From positions 62,001 to 126,000 of the forward strand of contig NZ_JAAXGE010000001.1 of assembly GCF_014750685.1 (NCBI RefSeq): a stretch of DNA of 64,000 nucleotides, written 5' to 3'. The position numbers were made by a program, and so were the translations under genes. Origin of the DNA: Bacteroides sp. GM023 (GTDB lineage Bacteria; Bacteroidota; Bacteroidia; Bacteroidales; Bacteroidaceae). Below are positions 53,090-63,007 of the stretch, in pieces. The number at the start of each line of letters is the position of its first letter. Positions within the stretch are counted from its first letter, which is position 1. The notes below the pieces were generated by a model. It saw only the letters and a list, made by a program, of their open reading frames with translations, ran no database searches and was not told the origin of the DNA.

Positions 53090-56000
53090 TTATTTATTTG
53101 TAGTCAGACAGTTGATCATATTCACTACTAATTTACCGGCTATCGGGTCGGTTGCGGCTTTTTCCGTACACATGGTAGAGATAATCGCTTCTCCTTTCCC
53201 ATCAGCTATCTGTAACATCGTCAAGCCGCGCATGGATTCTATACGTTCGATGCGGTCTTCCGGTTTGCCACCGTCGATGTAAGCGTGGATTTTCATTTGT
53301 CCTGCCAGTTCCGTTACATTCTTATGGCGGTGAGCTTTCAGGGTAGCGGTACATGCTACGGGGATTTCACGCTTATTGTTGTTGAAATAGCGTAGTTCCA
53401 GTACGTCGATGTCATTAAAGACAGGAGCATCGTTGCGTTCCATGATAACGATATCGCCTTCTGTCGGGATAATCCATCCGGTGATGTATTCGGGATATGC
53501 AGTCTTCACTGCTTCCTTGCTGTTGAGGAAAAGAAGTTTTCCACCTTTGGACTGATAAGCGCGGAGCATTTCCTTTTCTTCATCGGTGCAGGCTGTCAGA
53601 CCGGAGATGACGCAAAGGTCAGCTTTCAGTTTGCTGTTGAGCAACTCTTTTACGGAAGAAACCGGCTGATACTTGATGTTCAGGAAGTCGAATACCCCTT
53701 TCGTGTTGTCTTTATCCAATAATACAATCTTTTTGCTGTTGTCCACCTGACCTGCATTCCACTCTTTGCGGGCGAGCAGCAACTCGTATTCATTGGCAGA
53801 GATGGGCAAGCCGTTTTCTGTGAGTTTCAATACCAGTTTGGTTTTTGTTTTGCCGGCGGGCAGACAGGTCGGTAACTGGATATCAGGTTCGATATAATAT
53901 CGTGCGTAATGCTTCACGACAGGGATATTTTCACAACCGTTTGCCAGTCGCTTTCCGGTTTCGTCTTGTATCTCCCAATGGAGCAGAGACGGTTTCAAGT
54001 CCGTGCCGTTCTCGCGGTCGTTTACTACATAGATACGTGTAAACAGCTTTTCGCCGGCATACAAATTGCGTCCCCATAACTCTGCGCTGACCAATACAGG
54101 TTGCAAAGCCCGCTTCAAAGCATAGTAAGTAGGATACGGCTCGATATTCTGATAATCGTATGTCTGACGGAACCATGTCATCAAGGCAAAGTGCATAATA
54201 CCCGAAGCCTGGTCGTTGGAACGGCGGAGTGTTTCAGCCAGTTCGCCTGTGATGAATGCCTGTACTTTCAGGAAGGATGCAGGGTCAGCCCAGTCGTAAG
54301 CCTCATAACCTATCAATGTATAGGGATTCTGATGGATAAGCTGGTAAGAGCGTGTAGGGTGTCCCGTTTCATTGTTGGGATAACCCGTAGACATTTCCTG
54401 GCTGATAAGCGGACGGTCGGCCACTTTGAACTGCTTTTGGAATTCACCGTTGAAGAAACGGAATACAGAGTAGTCATACCAGTTGTAATAACCGTGCATA
54501 TCGTCAATGTCGCCATCATCAATGCTGTTCATAAAGTCGGTGCCGAATTTCTTGTCCTTGCCTTTGGCCTGATAGTTGGAGTCGAAGCAGATGGGGCGGG
54601 TAGGGTCGATACGGCGCATCTCTTTCACTACGTCCGAGATAATGCGATATTTCTCTTTGGCACGTTCCAGGTCGCTGTCGTTGTCGTAGAACTTCATTTC
54701 ATTGTTTACTGTCCAAAAGAGTAATGACGGATGATTGCGATACTTTTTCAGCAGTCCCAGGAATTCGTCGCGCCACATCTCCAACAGACGTTCGTCGGGA
54801 ATCGGTGTGGAGTGAATCATCAGCCATGACCATGTACCTTCGAATGAAACACCGATACCGTTGTTATCGGCAGCCGCCATCCAAAGTTTGTTCCACGGGG
54901 TGGTATGCGTGCGGGTAACGTCAATGTTTCCGGCTTTCATCAGTTGCATGAAGGTATTTGCCAGGTTCTCATCGTTGGGCGCCAGTGCGAAAGGGATATG
55001 GTTTCCGCCGCGCAGCCAGTATTTACTGCCGTTCAGGTAGAAAAGTCCGTCCTTCACTTCAAAAGTGCGGAAGCCGGAAGTTTCCGTCAGGCAGTCCAGT
55101 TCGGTTCCCTTGTCTGCGACCAGGCGGAACTTGAAGTCGTAAAGATTGGGATGCTGCGGTGTCCATAGACGGGGTTTCAGGTCGTTTATGGTGTACGTTT
55201 CCATTCGTTCTTCGCCTGCGTTGAGGTTTAGTTTCCGCAGGGATAGCCCGGAGTAAAGCATAGAGCCTGTCTCCTTGTCGATGATGTCCGTATAAAGGTC
55301 GAATTGCTTCTTCTTGTTGCCGTGGTTCTTTACGGTCACGTCAAACGTAGCACCCTGCAAGGTAGGCTTGATAAAGGCATCTTCCACTTTCATCGGGTCG
55401 GTGACAGTCAGCTTCACAGGTTGCCATATTCCGGCAGGTTCATCACCGTAGAAACCATGTGCGATGTCTTTCAGAATGTCTTTCTTTACGGTCACTTTAC
55501 CATCCTCTTTCTCACTTTCGCGAACGGACGAGTAGAAGAAGTCAATAGAGTTGGAATCGGAAGAAGCACTGCCGTCCGCGTTGCGTGTCACTTTTACTGT
55601 GAGCAGGTTCTTGCCGGGTTTCAGCAGTTGGCTGCCGTCTACCTGGATTTCACCGAACATACCGATGTTTGAAGCTGCCAGTGTGCCGTTGATATAGATT
55701 TCGGCAATTTTAGAAACGGCGTCGAAAGTCAGTGTCAGGTTCTTGCCTGCTACGTCGGCGGGCAGTTCCATCCATTGGCGATACCAGGCGTATTTCACGC
55801 GGCGGTAATCAAAGGTATAGTTTTCGCAACGGTCGGTTTCCTGTTGGTAGTAGGTGTCCGATACGCCTTTCGGTTGTGCTCCGGTGGGAGAGGGCATTGT
55901 TTCGCCGTGCAGCCAGATGCGGATGGGATTCCAGAAATTGGGGACGGACATGATGTGCCAGTCCTTATCGTCGGTTTGTGCGGAAATAGCTTTATCCTTG

Positions 56001-56788
56001 TTGTCCAGTTGATAGTCCGGCATAAAGAGCCAGTTGCCATCCAGCGTGATGTCCGTGCGGCTGCCGATGAGGGCTTTTAATTGTACGGGCGCGTAGGCAG
56101 CACGTTCCTGGCGGCGTTTGTTTTCTTTCTCCGCAGGGGTGGCTTTCTTTTTATATTCCGCCACTTTTACGTCTTTCAGTGCGTCGTCCGCCATCGGGGT
56201 TACGACAAGGTCGTCAAACTCTGTCTCTATCCATCCGCCGCCTAAAGCAACTTCACCCGATGGAACGAGGTTCGCGTTTTTATCCACGAGGTCGATGCGG
56301 GGTTGTTTCTCATCATTGAGGAAGATACGGATGCGGTTGCCGCAAACTTCTACTTTCACCTGATACCATTCTCCCGGTACAGGATGGAAGCCCAGCGGAC
56401 GAACGCCCATAAACTCATCCGTACCCATATATCCGGTACGCATCAGGTAGAGGTCGTCCTGCAATCCGCCTTTAATACCTACCACATAGCGGTCGAAGCG
56501 GTTGTAATTGCGGAAACTTGCCCATATCTGTACCTGTTCGGCATTCTTAGGGGCACGGGCTTTGAAAGAGAAGGAGTAGTTTTTCCATTCAGGATTGCCG
56601 AATACGGCGTATGCGCCTTTGGAACGGAATACGTTGTCGGCAATGCTGCACGTTCCCCGACCTACTACTTTCAGAGTCTCTCCGGCATTGGAGAAGTCGT
56701 TTGTCCATGTAGTATTGTCCTGTGCTTGTCCGTTCATGCAGAAGGCGCTGCATGCACAAGCTAGAAATACTTTGCTAATTCTATTCAT
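53090..56788 (-). CDS. GH2 glycoside hydrolase with LamG/DUF1080-like N-terminal domain
   Basis: A secreted enzyme of 1232 residues, with a signal peptide cleaved after GQAQ. Residues about 25-200 are a LamG/DUF1080-like jelly roll. The GH2 sugar-binding, Ig-like and TIM-barrel domains cover about 240-900, with Glu697 in WTVNNEM as acid/base and Glu798 in ISQEMSTG as the likely nucleophile. The last part contains a GATase/trimerisation-like fold (about 1010-1120; LCVISGLTACTDEEKEML). The substrate could be beta-galactoside, -mannoside or -glucuronide. It is a separate unit, set off by the terminator at 56909-56958. Confidence 0.9.
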   Translation of the reverse strand: MNRISKVFLACACSAFCMNGQAQDNTTWTNDFSNAGETLKVVGRGTCSIADNVFRSKGAYAVFGNPEWKNYSFSFKARAPKNAEQVQIWASFRNYNRFDRYVVGIKGGLQDDLYLMRTGYMGTDEFMGVRPLGFHPVPGEWYQVKVEVCGNRIRIFLNDEKQPRIDLVDKNANLVPSGEVALGGGWIETEFDDLVVTPMADDALKDVKVAEYKKKATPAEKENKRRQERAAYAPVQLKALIGSRTDITLDGNWLFMPDYQLDNKDKAISAQTDDKDWHIMSVPNFWNPIRIWLHGETMPSPTGAQPKGVSDTYYQQETDRCENYTFDYRRVKYAWYRQWMELPADVAGKNLTLTFDAVSKIAEIYINGTLAASNIGMFGEIQVDGSQLLKPGKNLLTVKVTRNADGSASSDSNSIDFFYSSVRESEKEDGKVTVKKDILKDIAHGFYGDEPAGIWQPVKLTVTDPMKVEDAFIKPTLQGATFDVTVKNHGNKKKQFDLYTDIIDKETGSMLYSGLSLRKLNLNAGEERMETYTINDLKPRLWTPQHPNLYDFKFRLVADKGTELDCLTETSGFRTFEVKDGLFYLNGSKYWLRGGNHIPFALAPNDENLANTFMQLMKAGNIDVTRTHTTPWNKLWMAAADNNGIGVSFEGTWSWLMIHSTPIPDERLLEMWRDEFLGLLKKYRNHPSLLFWTVNNEMKFYDNDSDLERAKEKYRIISDVVKEMRRIDPTRPICFDSNYQAKGKDKKFGTDFMNSIDDGDIDDMHGYYNWYDYSVFRFFNGEFQKQFKVADRPLISQEMSTGYPNNETGHPTRSYQLIHQNPYTLIGYEAYDWADPASFLKVQAFITGELAETLRRSNDQASGIMHFALMTWFRQTYDYQNIEPYPTYYALKRALQPVLVSAELWGRNLYAGEKLFTRIYVVNDRENGTDLKPSLLHWEIQDETGKRLANGCENIPVVKHYARYYIEPDIQLPTCLPAGKTKTKLVLKLTENGLPISANEYELLLARKEWNAGQVDNSKKIVLLDKDNTKGVFDFLNIKYQPVSSVKELLNSKLKADLCVISGLTACTDEEKEMLRAYQSKGGKLLFLNSKEAVKTAYPEYITGWIIPTEGDIVIMERNDAPVFNDIDVLELRYFNNNKREIPVACTATLKAHRHKNVTELAGQMKIHAYIDGGKPEDRIERIESMRGLTMLQIADGKGEAIISTMCTEKAATDPIAGKLVVNMINCLTTNK

Positions 56789-56852
56789 GATATTACAAGT
56801 TAATAATAATTTTGGGATAAAGGTACAGTCCGACGAATAATTTTTAGGTTAT

Positions 56853-56885
56853 GTTTCGCTTAATGTGCGCTTAAAATGCGCTTAA
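56853..56885 (-). promoter_or_regulatory. Three 11-bp direct repeats upstream of the GH2 gene
   Basis: CGCTTAA occurs at 56857, 56868 and 56879, exactly one helical turn apart, within a wider GTGCGCTTAAA-like unit. A -7-like TACCTTTA (56825-56818, minus strand) lies downstream, but no TTTG is found at the -33 distance. This layout suggests an activator bound on one DNA face replacing the -33 element. Confidence 0.65.
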
Positions 56886-56908
56886 TTGTTTCGTCATAGT
56901 ATAAAAAG

Positions 56909-56958
56909 AGCCATGCCGCCAACCGAAGTGCGTGTACTTGCGGTTTTGCGGCATGGCT
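56909..56958 (-). terminator. Intrinsic terminator after the surface-protein operon
   Basis: The stem AGCCATGCCGC/GCGGCATGGCT (56909-56919 with 56948-56958) is extended inside by AACCG/CGGTT and AAGT/ACTT pairs. On the minus strand it runs into CTTTTTAT. It separates the SusD-lipoprotein unit from the GH2 gene. Confidence 0.85.
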
Positions 56959-57020
56959 TTTAAAGAAAATCTCTCTCTATTATGCTACTCTATTTGTATA
57001 GAAGAGATTTCAAGTTCTGA

Positions 57021-59717
57021 TTATCCTTTGATTATTTTGAAGTACAAACTCTGACTGCTGTAATCGGTTTCAAAGATAATTCTGAGCTGGATTTCCTTAC
57101 TTGATTCTCCTTTCAATTTGAAGGTTTGGTTATCCGAATCTACTTCCAATAAAGATTTAGCTTCATCATTGGCTCCTTCAAACGCTACTTTTATCGGTTT
57201 TTGTACGCCGAAGTAGGTACTACAATGGTCTGTTGGCGCAAGTCTGTTCAATGATGAGTTGTATTGCAACAATACTGGTAAATTCGTTCCGGAAGCATTG
57301 CTTTCACCACCGTATACATCCCATGCGCAACCTTTTCTCCAGAATTCGTGATTCTTCAAAGCGTCTCCCAGATTGTAAACCTTGCCGACAACCAGTTCTG
57401 TCAACTCTTCCTTGCCAGGTTCAAAGTCGGATATTTTCAGGTTATAGTCTGTGCTGATAACACCTGTCGCGTTAGGTTGCTTGTCAACGCCCATATAAAT
57501 CATATGGTCTCCCGGTTGGCGTACAGGGTCTTTTACGTACCATGCTTCATTACCTTCAGATGATACTTCTCCCTTACCGGCGCTGAATGTCCATGATATC
57601 TTGATGCCATTATTGGCTTCTGTCATTTCATTTATCTTCTTGTCGTTAAAGTTGAAGTGGAATAATTGCAGATGCGGAGTGTTGCGGACGATTGTCAATT
57701 CGTTCTTGTAGGCATCCCATAAAAAGTTATTAGCATCCCATCTTTGTTGTACTTTGTCATTTTGGTCACCTTTATTCAGGGTGATTGTAAAGTCTGCGTC
57801 AGCAGGTTTGAAGTTGTACAACGCTTTGCGCAAGTCCATATCAGTGAAGTGATAGCCTTTTACCTTATCATACACACCCGGGATAGCAAATCTGTTACCA
57901 ATATTGAGAACTGGGCTTGCATGGTCGATACCGGATTTACCATAAATAGGAATTTCCAATTCAGGTTTCTTCGTCGGAGCTTCCACTACATACTTCGATG
58001 TAACATTGCCTATATACAATCCTACTTGTTTGTCATTGAGAGTGAAAGATTCCTTATCTGTTCCTGTTTCATTCATAGCGAACAGGTTGGCTCCTACTAT
58101 ACCTTCAGCCTGAGGACCTACCAACAGATAACTAGTCTTTTGAAGAGCGTCGTAGTAAAGACAAACTTCACCGTTAGCCAATTCTGTGTCTTGTGTGATA
58201 CTTGCAAGATTTGTATTCATAGGAATAACATCCCAGCTGCCACCGTTTTGTTGAGCACCCAGTTTCCATGCTTTGGATGCTGCAACTCCCATGCTTTCCA
58301 GTGTAGTTTGAGCATTGTGCACTTTGATAGCTTTTGTACCCTTGTAAAGACTTTCAATGTCACTTAGCAGTTCTGTTACACCTGTCAGTCCGATACCGTT
58401 TTTGGCAGTCGATTCATCCTGTGAGTAGACCAATACTTCTTTAGTGAAATCTTCTTCGGCCACAGTATAAGTGATTTTCACTATACCTTGTCTATTGGCT
58501 GCTTTAGCGGTCAATACCCCCTTGTCAGTCACTTCGAACGTGTTGTTCGGATTTTCTGTCAGTTCATAAGTCGTTGCGATTGCCAGTTCACTGAATCCCA
58601 GTTCGTCAACGAACTTCACTTCTTCGCTTTCGCCGAATCCCCAACCGATTGTTTTGGCAAGGTCGAGACTTTCAGTGCTGATGAATTTCAGAGATTCCGA
58701 ATTCTGATAATACGTACGTGTTTCGCGGTAAGCAAACTGACCGTTGCTAGCGCTGTAAGAAGTCGGTTTCACTACGAAGTAATTGGAACTTGTAGTTGTC
58801 TTGTCCAATGTGATTTCCAACACTGCGCCGTAGTACGGAGCCGTCATATTACTTGGAGTCAGTTCTACGGTCAGGATACCGTTTGCGTCGAGCTTCTTAT
58901 CTGTATTAACCAACAGTTGAGGAAGTTCCGCACGTGTCATCTTCAATTCGTGAATATCTGCGGATTCAAAAACAGCTTCGGACAAATCAATGTCTTTAGG
59001 CAGAATCTTGAACTTCGCGGTAGCTGTATGGGCGGTAACCACTTTACCTAGCTTGTTGGTATAGCTGGCTGCTTCGAGGAATTCATCTTCTTCAAATACA
59101 AATTGCTTCTGGAAGAGGATGGAACTGATACCACTGAAACCGCCACCTTGTACGGGAAGGATATAGTTTTCACCGTAGATGTAGACAGAGAGTGTCTTGT
59201 TCTCTTTATTCTCTGCCAGAATCGGTGTGTCCTTATCCGCAGTGATAGTGGTTTGCACCAGTTCGCCTGTTTTCTGGATATAGATGTAACCGTTGCTCTT
59301 GTCATAGTACAGTTGGTCTTTGTCCGTTCCCGGAATTTCCTGCTCAGTGCCGAATGTCAGTACCTTGTACCAGCCCGCGCCTTTATCTTTGGTATATCTC
59401 CATGTGCCTTCTTCCACCTTGAACTGGTAGAAAGGAGTAGCCTTATTGGAAGCCTGAACGTATAGTTCGTCTCCGTTGCTCAATACGATGGTGTATTGCG
59501 ACTGGTCTTCGCTGGGATACCAGCTTTGTACTGTTAAGTTTGCATTCAGTGCAGCCTCGATCTTTTCTTTGAATCTATCCATGTCAGACTCAACCGTTGT
59601 GATACGGTTGTTCAGACCTTCGATATCCGAGTCGTAATCCTTGCAGGAAACAACTCCTGTTCCTAATGAAAACAACAGTGCTCCATAGAGAAAACTGTTT
59701 AATACTCTTTTGTTCAT
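57021..59717 (-). CDS. Putative surface glycan-binding lipoprotein (SusE/F position)
   Basis: This lipoprotein of 898 residues has a signal ending GVVSC followed by KDYDSD, which fits surface export. A short coiled coil (LNNRITTVESDMDRFKEKIE) comes next, then a strand-rich region like the DUF4988-type start of many Bacteroides glycan-binding proteins. The rest is beta-sandwich sequence (Ig-like modules) with no catalytic motif I can see. Its place as last gene of the SusD operon fits a glycan-binding role. The start could be 59717 or the adjacent ATG at 59720. Confidence 0.65.
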   Translation of the reverse strand: MNKRVLNSFLYGALLFSLGTGVVSCKDYDSDIEGLNNRITTVESDMDRFKEKIEAALNANLTVQSWYPSEDQSQYTIVLSNGDELYVQASNKATPFYQFKVEEGTWRYTKDKGAGWYKVLTFGTEQEIPGTDKDQLYYDKSNGYIYIQKTGELVQTTITADKDTPILAENKENKTLSVYIYGENYILPVQGGGFSGISSILFQKQFVFEEDEFLEAASYTNKLGKVVTAHTATAKFKILPKDIDLSEAVFESADIHELKMTRAELPQLLVNTDKKLDANGILTVELTPSNMTAPYYGAVLEITLDKTTTSSNYFVVKPTSYSASNGQFAYRETRTYYQNSESLKFISTESLDLAKTIGWGFGESEEVKFVDELGFSELAIATTYELTENPNNTFEVTDKGVLTAKAANRQGIVKITYTVAEEDFTKEVLVYSQDESTAKNGIGLTGVTELLSDIESLYKGTKAIKVHNAQTTLESMGVAASKAWKLGAQQNGGSWDVIPMNTNLASITQDTELANGEVCLYYDALQKTSYLLVGPQAEGIVGANLFAMNETGTDKESFTLNDKQVGLYIGNVTSKYVVEAPTKKPELEIPIYGKSGIDHASPVLNIGNRFAIPGVYDKVKGYHFTDMDLRKALYNFKPADADFTITLNKGDQNDKVQQRWDANNFLWDAYKNELTIVRNTPHLQLFHFNFNDKKINEMTEANNGIKISWTFSAGKGEVSSEGNEAWYVKDPVRQPGDHMIYMGVDKQPNATGVISTDYNLKISDFEPGKEELTELVVGKVYNLGDALKNHEFWRKGCAWDVYGGESNASGTNLPVLLQYNSSLNRLAPTDHCSTYFGVQKPIKVAFEGANDEAKSLLEVDSDNQTFKLKGESSKEIQLRIIFETDYSSQSLYFKIIKG

Positions 59718-59763
59718 CATAGGTAAATTTTTAGTTTGATACATATTTTACTATTCTTGTTTT

Positions 59764-61593
59764 TTATTTTTCTGCGATAATCTCTGCGTAGTTCAGGCTG
59801 ATGGCACCTTCGGTCACTATCAGGTTGAAGTCGGCATATCCGCGTGCGTCACGAGTGTAAACTGCTACCTGTGCTTCTTCCCATGTGCCGCCTGTGGCAG
59901 GAAGACTTACGCTTTGCGTCATCGTGTCGCCAATCTGGCAACGTACGCTGGCTGCGCCATTGCTTGAGTAACGGAAACGGATAACGGATTCTCCTTTTCT
60001 GAAAGGCAACTCTTTCCATCTCAATGTATTCAGCCCGGCGGAAGTGAGGTTGGTGTGCCAACCACCGCTGTATTTCGTATCGTTGCAGTATTTCACTATG
60101 CCCTGTTCAGGTGCATTGTTCATTTCCGACTCCATCAGCAGAGTTCCAATCTTATTGCCTGAAACACTGCCTTCATAACAGTAATCGCTAGTTTCCGCTT
60201 CAATTTTTTGATTGGTAGGGAAGGGATTATTACTATATTTACGAAGCTGATTGATGCGTTGGTTTGGAAAGTCGTAATAGATCTTATCCGAACTTCTCCA
60301 CCAGGCTGCGTTCTCGGCAAGGTCAGTGAATCCTTCGAGGAATACCAGGTCGGGCTTTTTAGCCAAGAAGGATTCGAACATCTTGGTTGCGTAGCGACCG
60401 TGGTCGGAATCGATAAACTGCCAGTTCGGACGGGCGAGATCACCCTGCACGAAGCCCGGACATCCGCTGCCTACACTGAAGCCCTTGAAATTGTAAGAGG
60501 AAATGTAGGTGTTGTATTTCAGGTTCTCATTGTACACGTCTTCTTTCATGTCCATTGTAGGAACGGCAAACCAGTTGTGGATACCATCCAAATAGGGGCA
60601 ATCCACCAATGAGAAGTCGCGGTCGGTCCATTCGCGCTGGATGATAAGGAACGGGCGTACGCCGAACATAGCATTGAAGTCTTCGCTGAGACATTTCAGA
60701 ATGTAACTCAACTTGCCATGATAAGCGTCTGACTTCGTCTGGTCGAGTCCCGTAGTACTTTTGTATTTTATCGGGTCTTTGGCCATCAGTTCGCTGAGAT
60801 AACTGTCTTGCAGGAAACCGTTCGGATTCCAGAACAATACAACCGGACGTCCGTCTATCTCAAACCAATAGTCACGCGGAACGTTTTCAAACGATGGCTT
60901 AATGTTGGCATCCCAGATGTAGTAATAAATCTCCTTACGGAAATCATTGTTTGCACCTTTCATATCCTCTTTCTCAGGGTCGAGGAAGAGCAACGGATAG
61001 TGTGAACCTTCTACGCGGCTACCGTTTCTGAACGGTTTGTTATCGTAACCGTATCCTTTGTGCGCGTTGCGTGCCGCCGACCATGAAGCAGGAGTATCAT
61101 CGAAGATAGCGATTTTGAACTCATGTTCCACACCTTTGCGCTTGATGGCTGCCATCATGTCGATGAGCTTGTCGGGACGTCCGTGGTCTATATCGGGATT
61201 GGACTCACCACGACAGTTCATGGCAACATAGTCCTGACCGCTATAAGCGATTTCTTCCACAAAGTTGTCCCACCAGTCGGCTTCGGTGATCGGGCCGGGA
61301 TACGGCTTGTCTTCCTGTGCTTCCGGATAGGCGGAAGCTACGTAGCGGCAAAATAATGAACGGTTGTGCATGGTAGATACGTCGGTTTTAGACTTGTCCA
61401 TATTCCGGCGCAAGTTGCCTTCGAAACCTGCCAGTGTACCTATCTTGTAGGAACGTACGATTTCCTCTTCCGTTCCCTGATTGCCTTCAGAACCCGGGCC
61501 GTTTGGTCCGTCAGCAGGATTGTCGTCCGAGCACGCCCAGCAGAAAGCGCCCAAACCCAACAGGCAAATGTATTTCCAATATTTATTTCTCAT
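59764..61593 (-). CDS. DUF5010 GH99-like lipoprotein with CBM6-like C-terminal domain
   Basis: The 609-residue lipoprotein has a signal ending FCWAC followed by SDDN, a good surface-export signal. Residues about 45-470 form a GH99/WbsX-like TIM barrel (VASAYP, EIAYSGQDYVAMNCRG, PVVLFWNPNGF, DLVFLEGFTDLAENAAWW), assigned to DUF5010. Residues 475-609 form a CBM6-like sandwich beginning IEAETSDYCYEGSVSG. It likely cuts or binds the target glycan at the cell surface. It sits 46 bp upstream of the glycan-binding protein gene. Confidence 0.75.
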   Translation of the reverse strand: MRNKYWKYICLLGLGAFCWACSDDNPADGPNGPGSEGNQGTEEEIVRSYKIGTLAGFEGNLRRNMDKSKTDVSTMHNRSLFCRYVASAYPEAQEDKPYPGPITEADWWDNFVEEIAYSGQDYVAMNCRGESNPDIDHGRPDKLIDMMAAIKRKGVEHEFKIAIFDDTPASWSAARNAHKGYGYDNKPFRNGSRVEGSHYPLLFLDPEKEDMKGANNDFRKEIYYYIWDANIKPSFENVPRDYWFEIDGRPVVLFWNPNGFLQDSYLSELMAKDPIKYKSTTGLDQTKSDAYHGKLSYILKCLSEDFNAMFGVRPFLIIQREWTDRDFSLVDCPYLDGIHNWFAVPTMDMKEDVYNENLKYNTYISSYNFKGFSVGSGCPGFVQGDLARPNWQFIDSDHGRYATKMFESFLAKKPDLVFLEGFTDLAENAAWWRSSDKIYYDFPNQRINQLRKYSNNPFPTNQKIEAETSDYCYEGSVSGNKIGTLLMESEMNNAPEQGIVKYCNDTKYSGGWHTNLTSAGLNTLRWKELPFRKGESVIRFRYSSNGAASVRCQIGDTMTQSVSLPATGGTWEEAQVAVYTRDARGYADFNLIVTEGAISLNYAEIIAEK

Positions 61594-61623
61594 ATTCTTT
61601 CTATCATTAAAGAGTTAACATTC

Positions 61624-62985
61624 TTAGTTCTTCTTGAATTGCTGGCGGGTGATTTCCAGATAGGTCTTTCCGTATCCGTTACCGTAGCCCTCTACTGTCG
61701 GCTCGATGAAGGAGTCGAAGTTGTACTTGTTGTAAGAGTCGATAAGGATGAGGCGGCTGCGTCCGGCGTTCATCTTTGCCACGTTACAAATGGTGCGGTA
61801 GGTGGCAGGGTCTTTCTTCACAATCGGAGAGTTGCCGATAGAACCGCGACCGTCCTGCACCAGCTTGTTCCAGGCAGGGCCAACAGTAGGAACGTACTCC
61901 ATACTACCGTTACCGAAGGCAGGCAATGCCGTTTCGCGGTTGTACTTCCAGTTTTGGTCTATCATCTGCGGATACATATAAGAACGGCTCATTTCCGACT
62001 GGTCGTACATGTTACGGCTGGCTACGGCGTCTACGCAACCTTCCATGTAGAAGTATTGGTAACGCATCTGATTGCACCATACATCGGCACTCTCCACCAT
62101 GATGTAAATGTCGTAACCGGTAGCTTTTTTCACAGCTTCGCGGATGCCGTCATACATGGCTTTGGCGTCTTGCGCATAGATTTCGCCCGTCTTGTTTTTG
62201 ATGTAAACCATCGGTCGTGTGCCGCCTACTTTATAGTAGCGCTCGTCTGAGAAGTAACAACCTATTTTGCTGAAGAAGTTGTTCAGCAGTTCCTGGCGTG
62301 TATAGGTGACGCCGTCATAGGTTCTTCCGGTAGCCGTCTCGATGCAGTTGCTTGAAGACAGGGTAGGAGACATATCAACGATGTTGTTCCAGTTGATAGC
62401 AGCCACGATTTTCATCGTTTTCAGGTCTACGAAGTCTACTCCCGGTTGTCCCAGGTGTGGCATCGGCAGGCGTTTGCCCCCTCTGCCTGAACGTCCCAGC
62501 ATCATGGTTATAAACAGTGAATCTCCCTGGTTGATTTCTGTGCCGGGGCCTTTGCCCAAGTCTACGCCCGCTTCGGGGAGAATCATAAAGTTCGCTCCCG
62601 CTTCGATGCAGTCGTCTACGTGTTGCTGCACCATCGGAATCATGCGATAACTCTGGCTTCCTGCGTCCGGTTGCAGGAAACTTTCTTGCTGTGATGCGGG
62701 CATTACCTGCGGTGTCAGGTTGTTATAGTCGTTCTTCGCGCTCAGTTCCGCGTCGGTCAGTGTCAGGAGTTCCCAACGGGTGAAGTTAGCATCACCGTTC
62801 GGTCTGCTGGCTATGTCGGTTCCTTTGTTGTAGAAGATACCTACCTGATAATCTTCGGTGACAGGAATTTCCGGAATTTCGTAATTCAAGAAGTAGTCGT
62901 CGATGCTCGGACCTTCTTCTTTGTCGCATGCCGCAAGAAGTAGCAAAGCTGCGGAGCATCCGGTAATGTATTTCATTAGTTTCAT
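61624..62985 (-). CDS. Second GH99-like surface lipoprotein
   Basis: This is a 453-residue lipoprotein with a signal ending LLAAC followed by DKEEG, again fitting surface export. The fold looks like a GH71/99-type TIM barrel: YQVGIFYNKG at the first strand, RPMVYIKNKTGE, YDIYIMVESADVW and a closing RSRLILIDSYNKYNFDSFIEPT strand. I cannot locate the catalytic acids with certainty. It lies between susD (22 bp) and the DUF5010 gene (30 bp). An alternative is a binding-only surface protein that keeps a GH-like fold. Confidence 0.6.
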   Translation of the reverse strand: MKLMKYITGCSAALLLLAACDKEEGPSIDDYFLNYEIPEIPVTEDYQVGIFYNKGTDIASRPNGDANFTRWELLTLTDAELSAKNDYNNLTPQVMPASQQESFLQPDAGSQSYRMIPMVQQHVDDCIEAGANFMILPEAGVDLGKGPGTEINQGDSLFITMMLGRSGRGGKRLPMPHLGQPGVDFVDLKTMKIVAAINWNNIVDMSPTLSSSNCIETATGRTYDGVTYTRQELLNNFFSKIGCYFSDERYYKVGGTRPMVYIKNKTGEIYAQDAKAMYDGIREAVKKATGYDIYIMVESADVWCNQMRYQYFYMEGCVDAVASRNMYDQSEMSRSYMYPQMIDQNWKYNRETALPAFGNGSMEYVPTVGPAWNKLVQDGRGSIGNSPIVKKDPATYRTICNVAKMNAGRSRLILIDSYNKYNFDSFIEPTVEGYGNGYGKTYLEITRQQFKKN

Positions 62986-63007
62986 AACTGTCTATCTGTT
63001 TATTATA

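Noticed and set aside
61366..62250. A 294-codon plus-strand frame opposite the DUF5010 and GH99-like genes
   Set aside because: It is antisense to two well-supported lipoprotein genes, spans their junction, and has no recognisable domain.
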